Part shown: positions 23,824-29,615 of the stretch, one piece after another | Layout of the letters: each line of letters begins with the position of its first letter | How positions within the stretch are numbered: the stretch's first letter is position 1 | DNA from: CALKYB01 sp964510575 | GTDB taxonomy: Bacteria; Bdellovibrionota_C; UBA2361; SZUA-149; CALKYB01 | Assembly (NCBI GenBank): GCA_964510575.1 | Contig: CAZECN010000032.1 | Coordinates: 1 to 29,615 of the forward strand | Length of the DNA: 29,615 nucleotides | Direction of reading: 5' to 3' | Program-made: the position numbers and the translations under genes | The notes under the pieces: model-generated | What the model was told of the DNA's origin: nothing | Databases searched by the model: none | What the model saw: only the letters and a program-made list of their open reading frames with translations

Positions 23824-23851
23824 TAAATAAATTGATTTAGAAGAACTTCAA
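23824..23851 (-). promoter_or_regulatory. Candidate csrA promoter
   Basis: TTGAAG, a 16-base spacer and TATTTA (minus-strand reading) form a fair sigma-70-type pair. The predicted start would fall at about 23817, at the very base of the csrA leader stem, which makes the pair more believable. Confidence 0.4.
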
Positions 23852-24103
23852 GTAAGAATAAAAAATATTTAAAACCTAAAAGTATCTACCCGCCGTGAGA
23901 GGAACTCTCAAAGCGAGCACTGAAATCATACTACCCTTATTTCCATTCAATTTTACAGGTAGAGAAATAGTTAAGAAACTGGCTTGAAATTGTTACACTT
24001 TTTGAGAGAAATCCATGTTTTTTGGGTAACTGACCTCCGAATACGATTAGTTCGCGATATTGAAGGCCAACAATCAAAATGTTAGTTAGTTGCTTGGGAA
24101 GTA
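23852..24103. other. Upstream region of the 142-aa membrane protein gene
   Basis: No gene is seen. A small hairpin TGAGAG-GAA-CTCTCA lies at 23896-23910 with a GGA at the loop on the plus strand. That resembles a CsrA target but is single and 190 bases from the next start codon. No clear promoter was recognised. Confidence 0.3.
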
Positions 24104-24532
24104 ATGAATAAAGGTTTTTTATGTAAGTGTGAATTGGCAGTGCCTCAAGTAGCGCCTCGGGTAGTGCCCATTCACACTGAAATTAAAGAGATTATGCGTA
24201 AATCATCAATCTTGTATTTCGCTCTGCTTGTTTTGACGTGGATCGGAGTTATCCTAATGACGCTTACCTTCTTAGGCCTCCTTCCAATAAACAAAGGAAT
24301 ATATCTTTTGGCCCCAATACCAGCATTTTTATTATCTTTTTATGAAGTTGTTCTCTATGGTTTAAGCTTGCAAGAACCTAGCTTTCTATTTAAAGAAAAG
24401 GCTCCAGCAAATGATGTGCTAAACAGCCTGTTGGAATATCAAAAAGGCTGGAAAAAAAGGAAATGGTATTTTATAGCAGCGGTTTCTCCTGCGGCCATAT
24501 TATTCATTGTTGTAACTGCAACAATAACCTAA
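24104..24532 (+). CDS. Small membrane protein of unknown function (142 aa)
   Basis: No family is recognised. After a polar N-terminus there are three likely membrane helices: about 34-60 (SSILYFALLVLTWIGVILM...), about 64-88 (INKGIYLLAPIPAFLLSFYE), and about 120-141 (FIAAVSPAAILFIVVTATIT). A Lys/Trp-rich patch (KGWKKRKWYF) precedes the last. The ATG follows GGGAAG by about 3 nt. An internal ATG at 24194 would remove the odd 30-residue head, which contains a short duplicated stretch (AVPQVAPRVVP), and cannot be excluded. A weak terminator follows. Confidence 0.6.
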   Translation: MNKGFLCKCELAVPQVAPRVVPIHTEIKEIMRKSSILYFALLVLTWIGVILMTLTFLGLLPINKGIYLLAPIPAFLLSFYEVVLYGLSLQEPSFLFKEKAPANDVLNSLLEYQKGWKKRKWYFIAAVSPAAILFIVVTATIT

Positions 24533-24856
24533 AGTTTACTTAGTCTCAGTGATAAGAGGTTTCAAACAACTTTCAAGTTTGTTTAATAAGTTAACTCCTA
24601 ACTTCCCTCTTTCTAAGCATCCTAAGAAACCCCACTCTTGCAGCTAAGGGCTAGGGCAAATACTAGGCAAGGGCTTTTTGATTTTCAGCTACTTCTAATG
24701 TAAACTTTCCCCTACTGGACTGTTTTCCCAAAAACTCCATCCTCCCGATCTTTATCTTCTAAATTTAGAATAGAGAATGCGATCGTTCTACCAGAATGAT
24801 CTCTTCAGATCCGTCCCATCCTGGGAAGGTTATATAAAATCAAGAGGATTTTTAAA
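24533..24856. other. Intergenic region with weak terminator and small hairpins
   Basis: These 324 bases contain no supported gene. AAACAACTT/AAGT(T)TGTTT at 24564-24584 is an AT-rich hairpin with one bulge, 31 bases after the previous stop and followed by TTTAATAAG. It is a possible terminator. Nearer the next gene, GATCT-CTTC-AGATC and TCCCA-TCC-TGGGA form small hairpins and TATAAA sits at about 24833. No matching -35 was found. Confidence 0.35.
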
Positions 24857-25273
24857 GTGGATACCGATACCATAGTAAATAAAGAATTGATGTTCATTGT
24901 CTCTGGTCCTAGGATGTCGCCAGAGAAAGCTAAGTCAGTAATTGAAATCTGCCAACAGGGCGAAGTTAGTTTCAGCATTGGAGATGAACAAAGCGAGAAA
25001 TTAACGCTGGTTAAAGATTTCTCCCTGTCTCCAGAAATAGATAAATCAGTAACTGTAAGGTTCATTTGGCGAGGTCAACTTAATGGCGCTCAGAACCTGA
25101 AGCCTGTTTGGGATTTCAGAAAGCTTCTAAAAACAATGACCGAAACTCTCTTAAACCATGTACTCATACCAGAAGGAAGCAATCTAACTGCTGAGCATTT
25201 TAAATTTATGGGCATGGAAGTATCAGGCGCATTTTTAGCTGCAGATGCAGAAAAGTTCGAACAAATTATTTAA
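24857..25273 (+). CDS. Protein of unknown function (138 aa)
   Basis: I do not recognise the family. It is a soluble, acidic protein, alternating strands and helices: NKELMFIVSGPRMSPEKAKS, then GEVSFSIGDEQSEKLTLVKD, then PEIDKSVTVRFIWRGQLNG, and a helical C-terminus (VWDFRKLLKTMTETLLNHVL). No signal or membrane segment is seen. It starts with GTG and has GAGGA about 10 nt upstream. The opposite-strand open frame over it is a shadow. The repeat-rich region that follows gives no functional context. Confidence 0.65.
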   Translation: MDTDTIVNKELMFIVSGPRMSPEKAKSVIEICQQGEVSFSIGDEQSEKLTLVKDFSLSPEIDKSVTVRFIWRGQLNGAQNLKPVWDFRKLLKTMTETLLNHVLIPEGSNLTAEHFKFMGMEVSGAFLAADAEKFEQII

Positions 25274-25326
25274 AGCAAAAGAAGTAAGGTCCCGCTCATG
25301 GTTATCAAACAATAAGGTTATACCTA

Positions 25327-25662
25327 GCGATGAGTCGGATCTGAGGGCACAGCTTTTCCGACACCAAACTAAGAGCAGTTTAAGGAGAGGCGTGTGATGC
25401 ACGCCGCACCTAAAATCCTACCTAGAAAATATCTGAGGTTTGAGATTTTTGATTGTCGAGGAAGATGGGTAGCGACGAGTGAGTCGTATACCCATACCCT
25501 AAACAAAAATCTGTTTTGAGGGATGAGCTTTTCGTTTATCGAGGCGAGCGAAAGTCGAAGAGGGAGGCGTGCTAATGCACGCCGCACCTAAAACCCTACC
25601 TAGAAACTATCTGAGGTTTGAGATTTTTGATTGTCGAGGAAGATGGGTAGCGACGAGTGAGT
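25327..25662 (+). repeat. Hairpin-rich ~177-bp tandem repeat, two good copies and one degenerate
   Basis: Copies start at the GGCGTG hairpin at 25389 and again at 25566 (period 177). Over the ~95 bases up to GACGAGTGAGT they differ at about four positions. Each copy has a GGCGTG...CACGCC stem (in copy 1 one pair becomes T-G where copy 2 has a C-G) and ATGGGTAG-CGAC...GTCG-TATACCCAT. A degenerate third version of the spacer lies at 25327-25388 (TAGCGATGAGT ... TGAGGG ... AGCTTTTC). Copy 2 runs into the assembly gap. Open frames crossing it are not genes. Confidence 0.85.
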
Positions 25663-25762
25663 NNNNNNNNNNNNNNNNNNNNNNNNNNNNNNNNNNNNNN
25701 NNNNNNNNNNNNNNNNNNNNNNNNNNNNNNNNNNNNNNNNNNNNNNNNNNNNNNNNNNNNNN
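25663..25762. other. Assembly gap (100 N)
   Basis: Exactly 100 N's, the conventional scaffold-gap length, so the true distance is unknown. It is flanked by repeat copies, which explains the break. Sequence on both sides still matches the repeat unit (GAGT before, CGTATGCCCATACG after). Confidence 0.98.
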
Positions 25763-25835
25763 CGTATGCCCATACGTCGTAACGAGGAAGCTACCCAATC
25801 TGACGAAGAGAATCGTAAATCCCAATCCTCAGATT
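25763..25835 (-). repeat. Inverted, diverged copy of the 177-bp repeat next to aclA
   Basis: Read on the minus strand this begins ATCTGAGG right at the aclA stop. It continues GATTTACGATT...GTCAGATTGGGTAGC...CGTATGGGCATACG, matching the repeat's ATCTGAGGTTTGAGATTTTTG...ATGGGTAGC...CGTATACCCATAC with several changes. CGTATG-CC-CATACG is itself a perfect small palindrome. Opposite orientation to the copies left of the gap makes the whole locus an imperfect inverted repeat. Confidence 0.6.
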
Positions 25836-27747
25836 ACATGTAGGTAATATCATCCCATGGATGTCGGTACAACGACTGCTCCAAATTCCCCTGGTCCATA
25901 AAGTGACCGACCATTCCCATGCAACGTCCAACAAGGAATAGTCCGTTCAAAAATCCTAGGTCAACAAACCTTTGAATTTCTTTATCATCGAAGCAACCTG
26001 TAGCAACAAGCATATCGATGAATGAGGTTCCAATGGCTCCATCAACATTGAGGATTAAGTTACCTTTCTTTTTAGTAGTGAGTTGTTCAACTTCCATAGC
26101 GAACTTGATGTGCTTAGCCGCACCGAAATGCTCTAGAGCATAGTTCTTGAGAAGTTCAACTCTCTTATCTGGATTGGAGAGAGACTTAACTCTGTGACCA
26201 ATACCAGGAATTGGAATACCTTCTTTTTTCATACTGTCGATAAAAGCTTCTGGCTTTAGGCCTTGATCAACTGCCTGCTTAAATCTTTGAGAAGCACCAT
26301 CAATTGCTCCACCGAAACGAGGCCCAATAGTAAGCATTCCCGAAGCAACGGCAGAAACTAAATCTTTACCAGCACGAGCTGCAACGATGGTATTATGCGC
26401 TCCCGACACGGCAGGACCATGGTCAGCGGTAAGAACTAGGATTAGCTCAAGATAGTCACTGGCAAACTGAGGTAACTCTCTTTTGAACCAAAGAAGACCT
26501 AAGGTTCCTCCAATTCCGTATCCTTCCCCAACAACTTTAGATATCGGCACACCGTTATAAGTAAGCTCTTCACCACGGTCATCAGAGATAGTAGAGACAA
26601 AGTTTGTCGGCTTTCTGATAAGACCTTGTTTTTGAGCATCCTGAATATCAATTGGAACAACAACGGCTTCAGGAATTTTGACTGGCTCAATTACTTTCTT
26701 AGCTGCCAGGTCGGTGTAAACGCCTTTGATAATATCTCCAAGGTCGTCAAAAGAATTAGGAACAATAGCTCCCGCTTCTTTTAAAGCCTTGTTTTTAGCA
26801 TGGGCCGTTTCTTCTTCAGCGTCAGCTCTAGCTCCTGCGTGACCAAATTGAACTTCTCCTGGGAATAAGGTCGAGCAAGTTCCCATTACCCACATAACAA
26901 GTGGTTTGGTAATTTCGCCATTCTTAATTGCTTCAGCAATCTGATACTCGCCATCACCACCAACTTCACCCAAAGCCACCAGCATTTTAACTTCTGGATT
27001 TTTCTCCATCCGTATCAGGTGGTCATAGAGTGTTGAACCGGGATAACTATCCCCTCCAACTGCTATCCCTTCGTTGAGCGCAGGATAAGATAGTGTCTCA
27101 TCTTCTTCACCGTCGATACGGCAAGCAAGGCTGATAGTATTGTACAACTCGTTAGACATTCCACCTGATTTTGAAACAAAACCAACGCAACCCGGGACAT
27201 AGAGTCTAGTGTCAATTATATTTTCAATAGAACCAGCGGTGTTACCAATTTTAAACTTTCCGGCTTTAATTCCACCAACAGTAGCTGGGCCAATCATCCA
27301 CTTACCAAGTTCTTTAGCTCTAGCGACAAGTAAGCGAGATTTTCTTTCAGGTATTCCCTCGGCAATAATCGCTACAGTTCTAATGCTTGGCTGCTCTAAG
27401 GCTTCAAGAGAACTTTCGTAAGAAGAACGGAATGAGGCGAAATTAATAAAAACATCTGCGTTTTTATGTTTTTCTGCAGCTTCCTTAGTAGTTCTATAAA
27501 TCGGGATCATTATTTCTTCACTACCCCAGAAACACTTATGGTACCCCGGTCTTGAAGCATAGACGATGGCGGCTACAGAAGGAGTTTTTCTTCTGCAGGC
27601 ATAGTCAAAATCAAGCATCCTTTGGATAGCTTTAGTCTGGTAGTTAAAAATAATTGCCTGGGTATTTTCGTGAAACAGCTCGTATTCTGGAGCTGTATTT
27701 GTTTCTGACATGTCTCTTTTCTCAATTTTTCTATTAGCGTTGCCCAT
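25834..27747 (-). CDS. aclA: ATP-citrate lyase, large subunit AclA (citrate synthase-like)
   Basis: 637 residues. The N-terminal CoA-binding and ligase part contains GPATVGGIKAGKFKIGNTAG (153-172) and the phosphohistidine loop VQFGHAGA with H303. The C-terminal citrate-synthase-like domain (~400-637) has TADHGPAVSGAHNT (H443, H451), GIGHRVKS (H518) and the family end LYRHPWDDITYM. Together with AclB it converts citrate, CoA and ATP to acetyl-CoA and oxaloacetate, a hallmark of the reductive TCA cycle and also used for acetyl-CoA supply. The sequence resembles the C-terminal part of animal ACLY and Chlorobium AclA. GAGGT lies 9 nt before the ATG. A later ATG (codon 13) is possible. It starts 18 bases after aclB. 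Confidence 0.95.
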   Translation of the reverse strand: MGNANRKIEKRDMSETNTAPEYELFHENTQAIIFNYQTKAIQRMLDFDYACRRKTPSVAAIVYASRPGYHKCFWGSEEIMIPIYRTTKEAAEKHKNADVFINFASFRSSYESSLEALEQPSIRTVAIIAEGIPERKSRLLVARAKELGKWMIGPATVGGIKAGKFKIGNTAGSIENIIDTRLYVPGCVGFVSKSGGMSNELYNTISLACRIDGEEDETLSYPALNEGIAVGGDSYPGSTLYDHLIRMEKNPEVKMLVALGEVGGDGEYQIAEAIKNGEITKPLVMWVMGTCSTLFPGEVQFGHAGARADAEEETAHAKNKALKEAGAIVPNSFDDLGDIIKGVYTDLAAKKVIEPVKIPEAVVVPIDIQDAQKQGLIRKPTNFVSTISDDRGEELTYNGVPISKVVGEGYGIGGTLGLLWFKRELPQFASDYLELILVLTADHGPAVSGAHNTIVAARAGKDLVSAVASGMLTIGPRFGGAIDGASQRFKQAVDQGLKPEAFIDSMKKEGIPIPGIGHRVKSLSNPDKRVELLKNYALEHFGAAKHIKFAMEVEQLTTKKKGNLILNVDGAIGTSFIDMLVATGCFDDKEIQRFVDLGFLNGLFLVGRCMGMVGHFMDQGNLEQSLYRHPWDDITYM

Positions 27748-27765
27748 TACTTCACCTCTTAACTG

Positions 27766-29043
27766 CTAGGCGGCTAGACCAAGTTTTACTATTTTTGTCA
27801 TGTGGGTTTCCGGACCGTAAACGTCAATTGGAAGACCTATCTCCTCTCCAACTTCACGCATCCTTTCCAGTCCAACTTTGTAGTTAGGACCACCACGTCT
27901 CACATAAATTTTGGCATCAACAGACTTAAGTTTGTCGCCATATTCGCGGAAGGCTCTAATGATTCCACTGAAAGTTTTGGCAACATCAGTGAAGTTGGCG
28001 ATACCACCACCAACGATAAGAATCTTAGGCTTTCCTTCAGGATCAGGCTCAGCTGTCATTAACTCGAGAATAGTCTTTGCATACTCATAGCTTTCTTCGT
28101 CACTTGGATTACCTGAATACTCACCGTAGTTAGCTAGCTCCTCTCCAGCACCAAGGTCAGCGATAGTATCAGTGTAAACAACCGAAGCTCCCCCACCAGC
28201 TACCATGGTCCAAATTCTAGCTTTTTGATTTAGTATCGTTAACTTCAGCGAAGCACCCGACTGAGCATCAAGACGAGCAATATGCCTCTCGGCTCTCATC
28301 GATTTTCTTCCAAACCCCGCAGGAAACTGAAAACTGCCCCATAGTTTTCCGCATTCAAACTCAGCCGTGTCATCAAGCTTTGCAGCCAAGTCTAAAAGAA
28401 TAATCTTATCTTCTAGATAAACTGCTGGGTTAATTTCAAGATAAACAAAGCCTGCTTCAGTATAGAGCTGAAAAAGGGAACTAATGAACTGCTTTAAAAC
28501 AGGAATTCTATCAGAAGGAACTCCAGCTAATAACTCAGCCTCGATTTTACTTTCATCAAGCTCACCGAGAACTGGCACCTTGAGGCGATTGGCTTTAGCA
28601 TCGATGTCACCAACATCTACACCACCCTCTTTATAAAAAAGAATCTCGTCCCCATCACGCTCAGAGTGAATCGCAACGTAATATTCGTCGCTAGCTTCGT
28701 GAGGAATAAACGGTTCAATAACAAAGTTGTTGATAACACCGGTAACATCATCAATGGTAATTTCTTTGTTCATTCGCTCGTCGATCCAAGCGCGAACTTC
28801 AGGGAATTCTGCATTTAAAAGAAGAAGGTTATTGTTACCTCTTCTCTTAATTAACTGATCAGGCTTGACCACCAACTTCTCAGTTTCCAACCAAGGATTT
28901 TCTTCTACAAGAAAAGCATATTCGGTTTCTTCATTAACCTGGGCTACTCTATTAGAGTGAGCAACTTCCTCAGCTCCAAACTTGGCAAGCAAATCAGAAA
29001 CCATTTTCTTTCCGTCAAACTCTCTGATGGCGCGATGAGCCAT
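27766..29043 (-). CDS. aclB: ATP-citrate lyase, small subunit AclB (ATP-grasp)
   Basis: 425 residues of the succinyl-CoA synthetase beta-like part of the enzyme. It starts MAHRAIREFDGKKMVSDLLA. The ATP-grasp region (~1-240) includes LVVKPDQLIKRRGNNNL, EPFIPHEASDEYYVAIHSER and YLEINPAVYLEDKIILLDLA, the last containing the metal-binding Glu and Asn. The second half (~250-425) has the Gly-rich VAGGGASVVYTDTI and ILIVGGGIANFTDVAKTF. It activates citrate through ATP and the AclA histidine. It has its own upstream region of 283 bases after hemB. The order aclB-aclA is the common bacterial one. Confidence 0.95.
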   Translation of the reverse strand: MAHRAIREFDGKKMVSDLLAKFGAEEVAHSNRVAQVNEETEYAFLVEENPWLETEKLVVKPDQLIKRRGNNNLLLLNAEFPEVRAWIDERMNKEITIDDVTGVINNFVIEPFIPHEASDEYYVAIHSERDGDEILFYKEGGVDVGDIDAKANRLKVPVLGELDESKIEAELLAGVPSDRIPVLKQFISSLFQLYTEAGFVYLEINPAVYLEDKIILLDLAAKLDDTAEFECGKLWGSFQFPAGFGRKSMRAERHIARLDAQSGASLKLTILNQKARIWTMVAGGGASVVYTDTIADLGAGEELANYGEYSGNPSDEESYEYAKTILELMTAEPDPEGKPKILIVGGGIANFTDVAKTFSGIIRAFREYGDKLKSVDAKIYVRRGGPNYKVGLERMREVGEEIGLPIDVYGPETHMTKIVKLGLAA

Positions 29044-29254
29044 ACTACACCTGTAAAATTCAATGCAGTTAATAGTTAAGGAAGTTGTCCTAACCTCCTA
29101 CTTTCGACCGCGGAGTGTGACAGCAAATAAAGACAAAGCCAATAGTTTAGGCTGTAATTTTCTCTAGAATAACCGTTCTAGTGAAGCGACGTTTGAGAGA
29201 AAAATAAAGTAAATTTAACCACTTATTAACCGCAATAATTAATAAAAAATATTA

Positions 29255-29281
29255 ATGTTTAGGCAATCTAGCCATAAACAT
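29255..29281 (-). terminator. Rho-independent terminator of hemB
   Basis: In the minus-strand transcript ATGTTTA(T)GGC and GCCTAAACAT pair over 10 positions with one bulged T, with a 6-base loop TAGATT, followed by TAATATTTTTT. It lies 46 bases past the hemB stop, so hemB and aclB are probably separate transcripts. A further small dyad (CTAGAA/TTCTAG, 29164-29181) lies between it and aclB. Confidence 0.7.
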
Positions 29282-29326
29282 CGGGGGAAGCCGAAAGCAG
29301 AAAACTTTGCCGCCTTAGTTGAAGAC

Positions 29327-29615
29327 CTAGCGAAATTGAGAGGCTAATTGACTGGCAAAATAACTGATAATCAAATCAGCTCCTGCTCGCTTAATTGAAG
29401 TAAGTGTTTCAATAGCCAACTCATTCTCGTCGGCCAAGCCCAGTTTTCCGGCAGCTTTGATCATCGAGTACTCACCACTTACGTTATAAGCAATAACGGG
29501 CAAGTCTGTTTGATTCTTCACAGAGTGAATAATGTCCAAGAACGAAAGAGCCGGCTTAACTATCAAACAGTCGGCTCCCTCTGCAATATCTTGCTTGGCC
29601 TCACGAAGAGCTTCT
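29327..29615 (-). CDS. hemB: Delta-aminolevulinic acid dehydratase (porphobilinogen synthase), C-terminal part
   Basis: The last 95 residues are visible; the gene enters from the right edge. It reads EALREAKQDIAEGADCLIVK then PALSFLDIIHSV, with the Lys of IVKPA being the Schiff-base lysine of the family. It continues LPVIAYNVSGEYSMIKAAGK and ends with ETLTSIKRAGADLIISYFAS, all strongly conserved. HemB joins two aminolevulinates to porphobilinogen in heme and other tetrapyrrole synthesis. A TTG inside the frame is not the start, as the reading frame continues with conserved sequence to the window edge. Confidence 0.95.
   Translation of the reverse strand, partial: EALREAKQDIAEGADCLIVKPALSFLDIIHSVKNQTDLPVIAYNVSGEYSMIKAAGKLGLADENELAIETLTSIKRAGADLIISYFASQLASQFR

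Noticed and set aside
24805..25065. 86-codon open frame opposite the 138-aa gene
   Set aside because: The plus-strand gene has a ribosome site and better protein character; this is its antisense shadow.
25327..25835. Repeats as a possible CRISPR array
   Set aside because: Unit is about 177 bases with internal hairpins and no short repeat/spacer alternation; no cas genes nearby.
25569..25847. Open frames on both strands crossing the N-run
   Set aside because: They consist of repeat sequence and N's; the apparent continuity is an artefact of the gap.
1..29615. tRNA, rRNA or known riboswitch genes
   Set aside because: No T-loop-like GTTCGA context with matching acceptor stems and no recognised rRNA or riboswitch core was seen in the spacers.

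Overview
The window looks like the chromosome of a Gram-negative (diderm) bacterium of modest G+C (roughly two fifths by eye). It carries an ABC-type O-antigen/polysaccharide export operon, a non-flagellar type III secretion (T3SS) gene block, a csrA gene, and a two-subunit ATP-citrate lyase next to hemB. Many genes start with TTG or GTG. The lineage cannot be fixed from the sequence. ATP-citrate lyase plus a T3SS plus a lysine-rich histone-like protein is an uncommon mix. The 100 N's at 25663-25762 show that this is a scaffolded assembly, so a metagenome or draft genome is likely.

Layout. 1-653: the 5' end of a histone-H1-like gene, then a region with what looks like a decayed gene. 654-8491 (all minus strand, tightly packed): wzt, wzm, two GT4 glycosyltransferases, a GT-C membrane glycosyltransferase fused to a discoidin-like domain, and ychF at the tail. 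8492-15564: mixed housekeeping and envelope genes (uracil-DNA glycosylase family, DUF1015, 6-phosphogluconolactonase, CPBP protease, a PIG-V-like mannosyltransferase, a GT2 glycosyltransferase, and one small unknown gene).

15666-20945 (minus strand): a compact T3SS operon in the order sigma factor (FliA-like), sctJ, a short sctQ/fliN-like gene, two small needle/rod-like genes, sctV, and a TPR lipoprotein. The two small proteins share a C-terminal motif with each other that resembles the SctF/SctI needle and rod families. Ahead of the sigma gene lie two near-identical 14-bp palindromes, a likely operator. A divergent gene of unknown function follows, with a strong 5' stem-loop. The ATPase, SctRSTU and outer-ring genes are not in this window.

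21664-25833: an accessory-looking stretch with structured intergenic DNA, an acyltransferase-3 gene, csrA with a structured leader and a strong terminator, a frameshifted csrA-like remnant just beyond that terminator, two unknown genes, and a ~177-bp hairpin-rich repeat whose copies flank the assembly gap. 25834-29615: aclA, aclB and the 3' part of hemB, all on the minus strand. Together ATP-citrate lyase and the surface-glycan and secretion genes suggest a bacterium that makes acetyl-CoA and oxaloacetate from citrate (reductive TCA cycle or acetyl-CoA supply) and interacts with other cells. The latter is inference.
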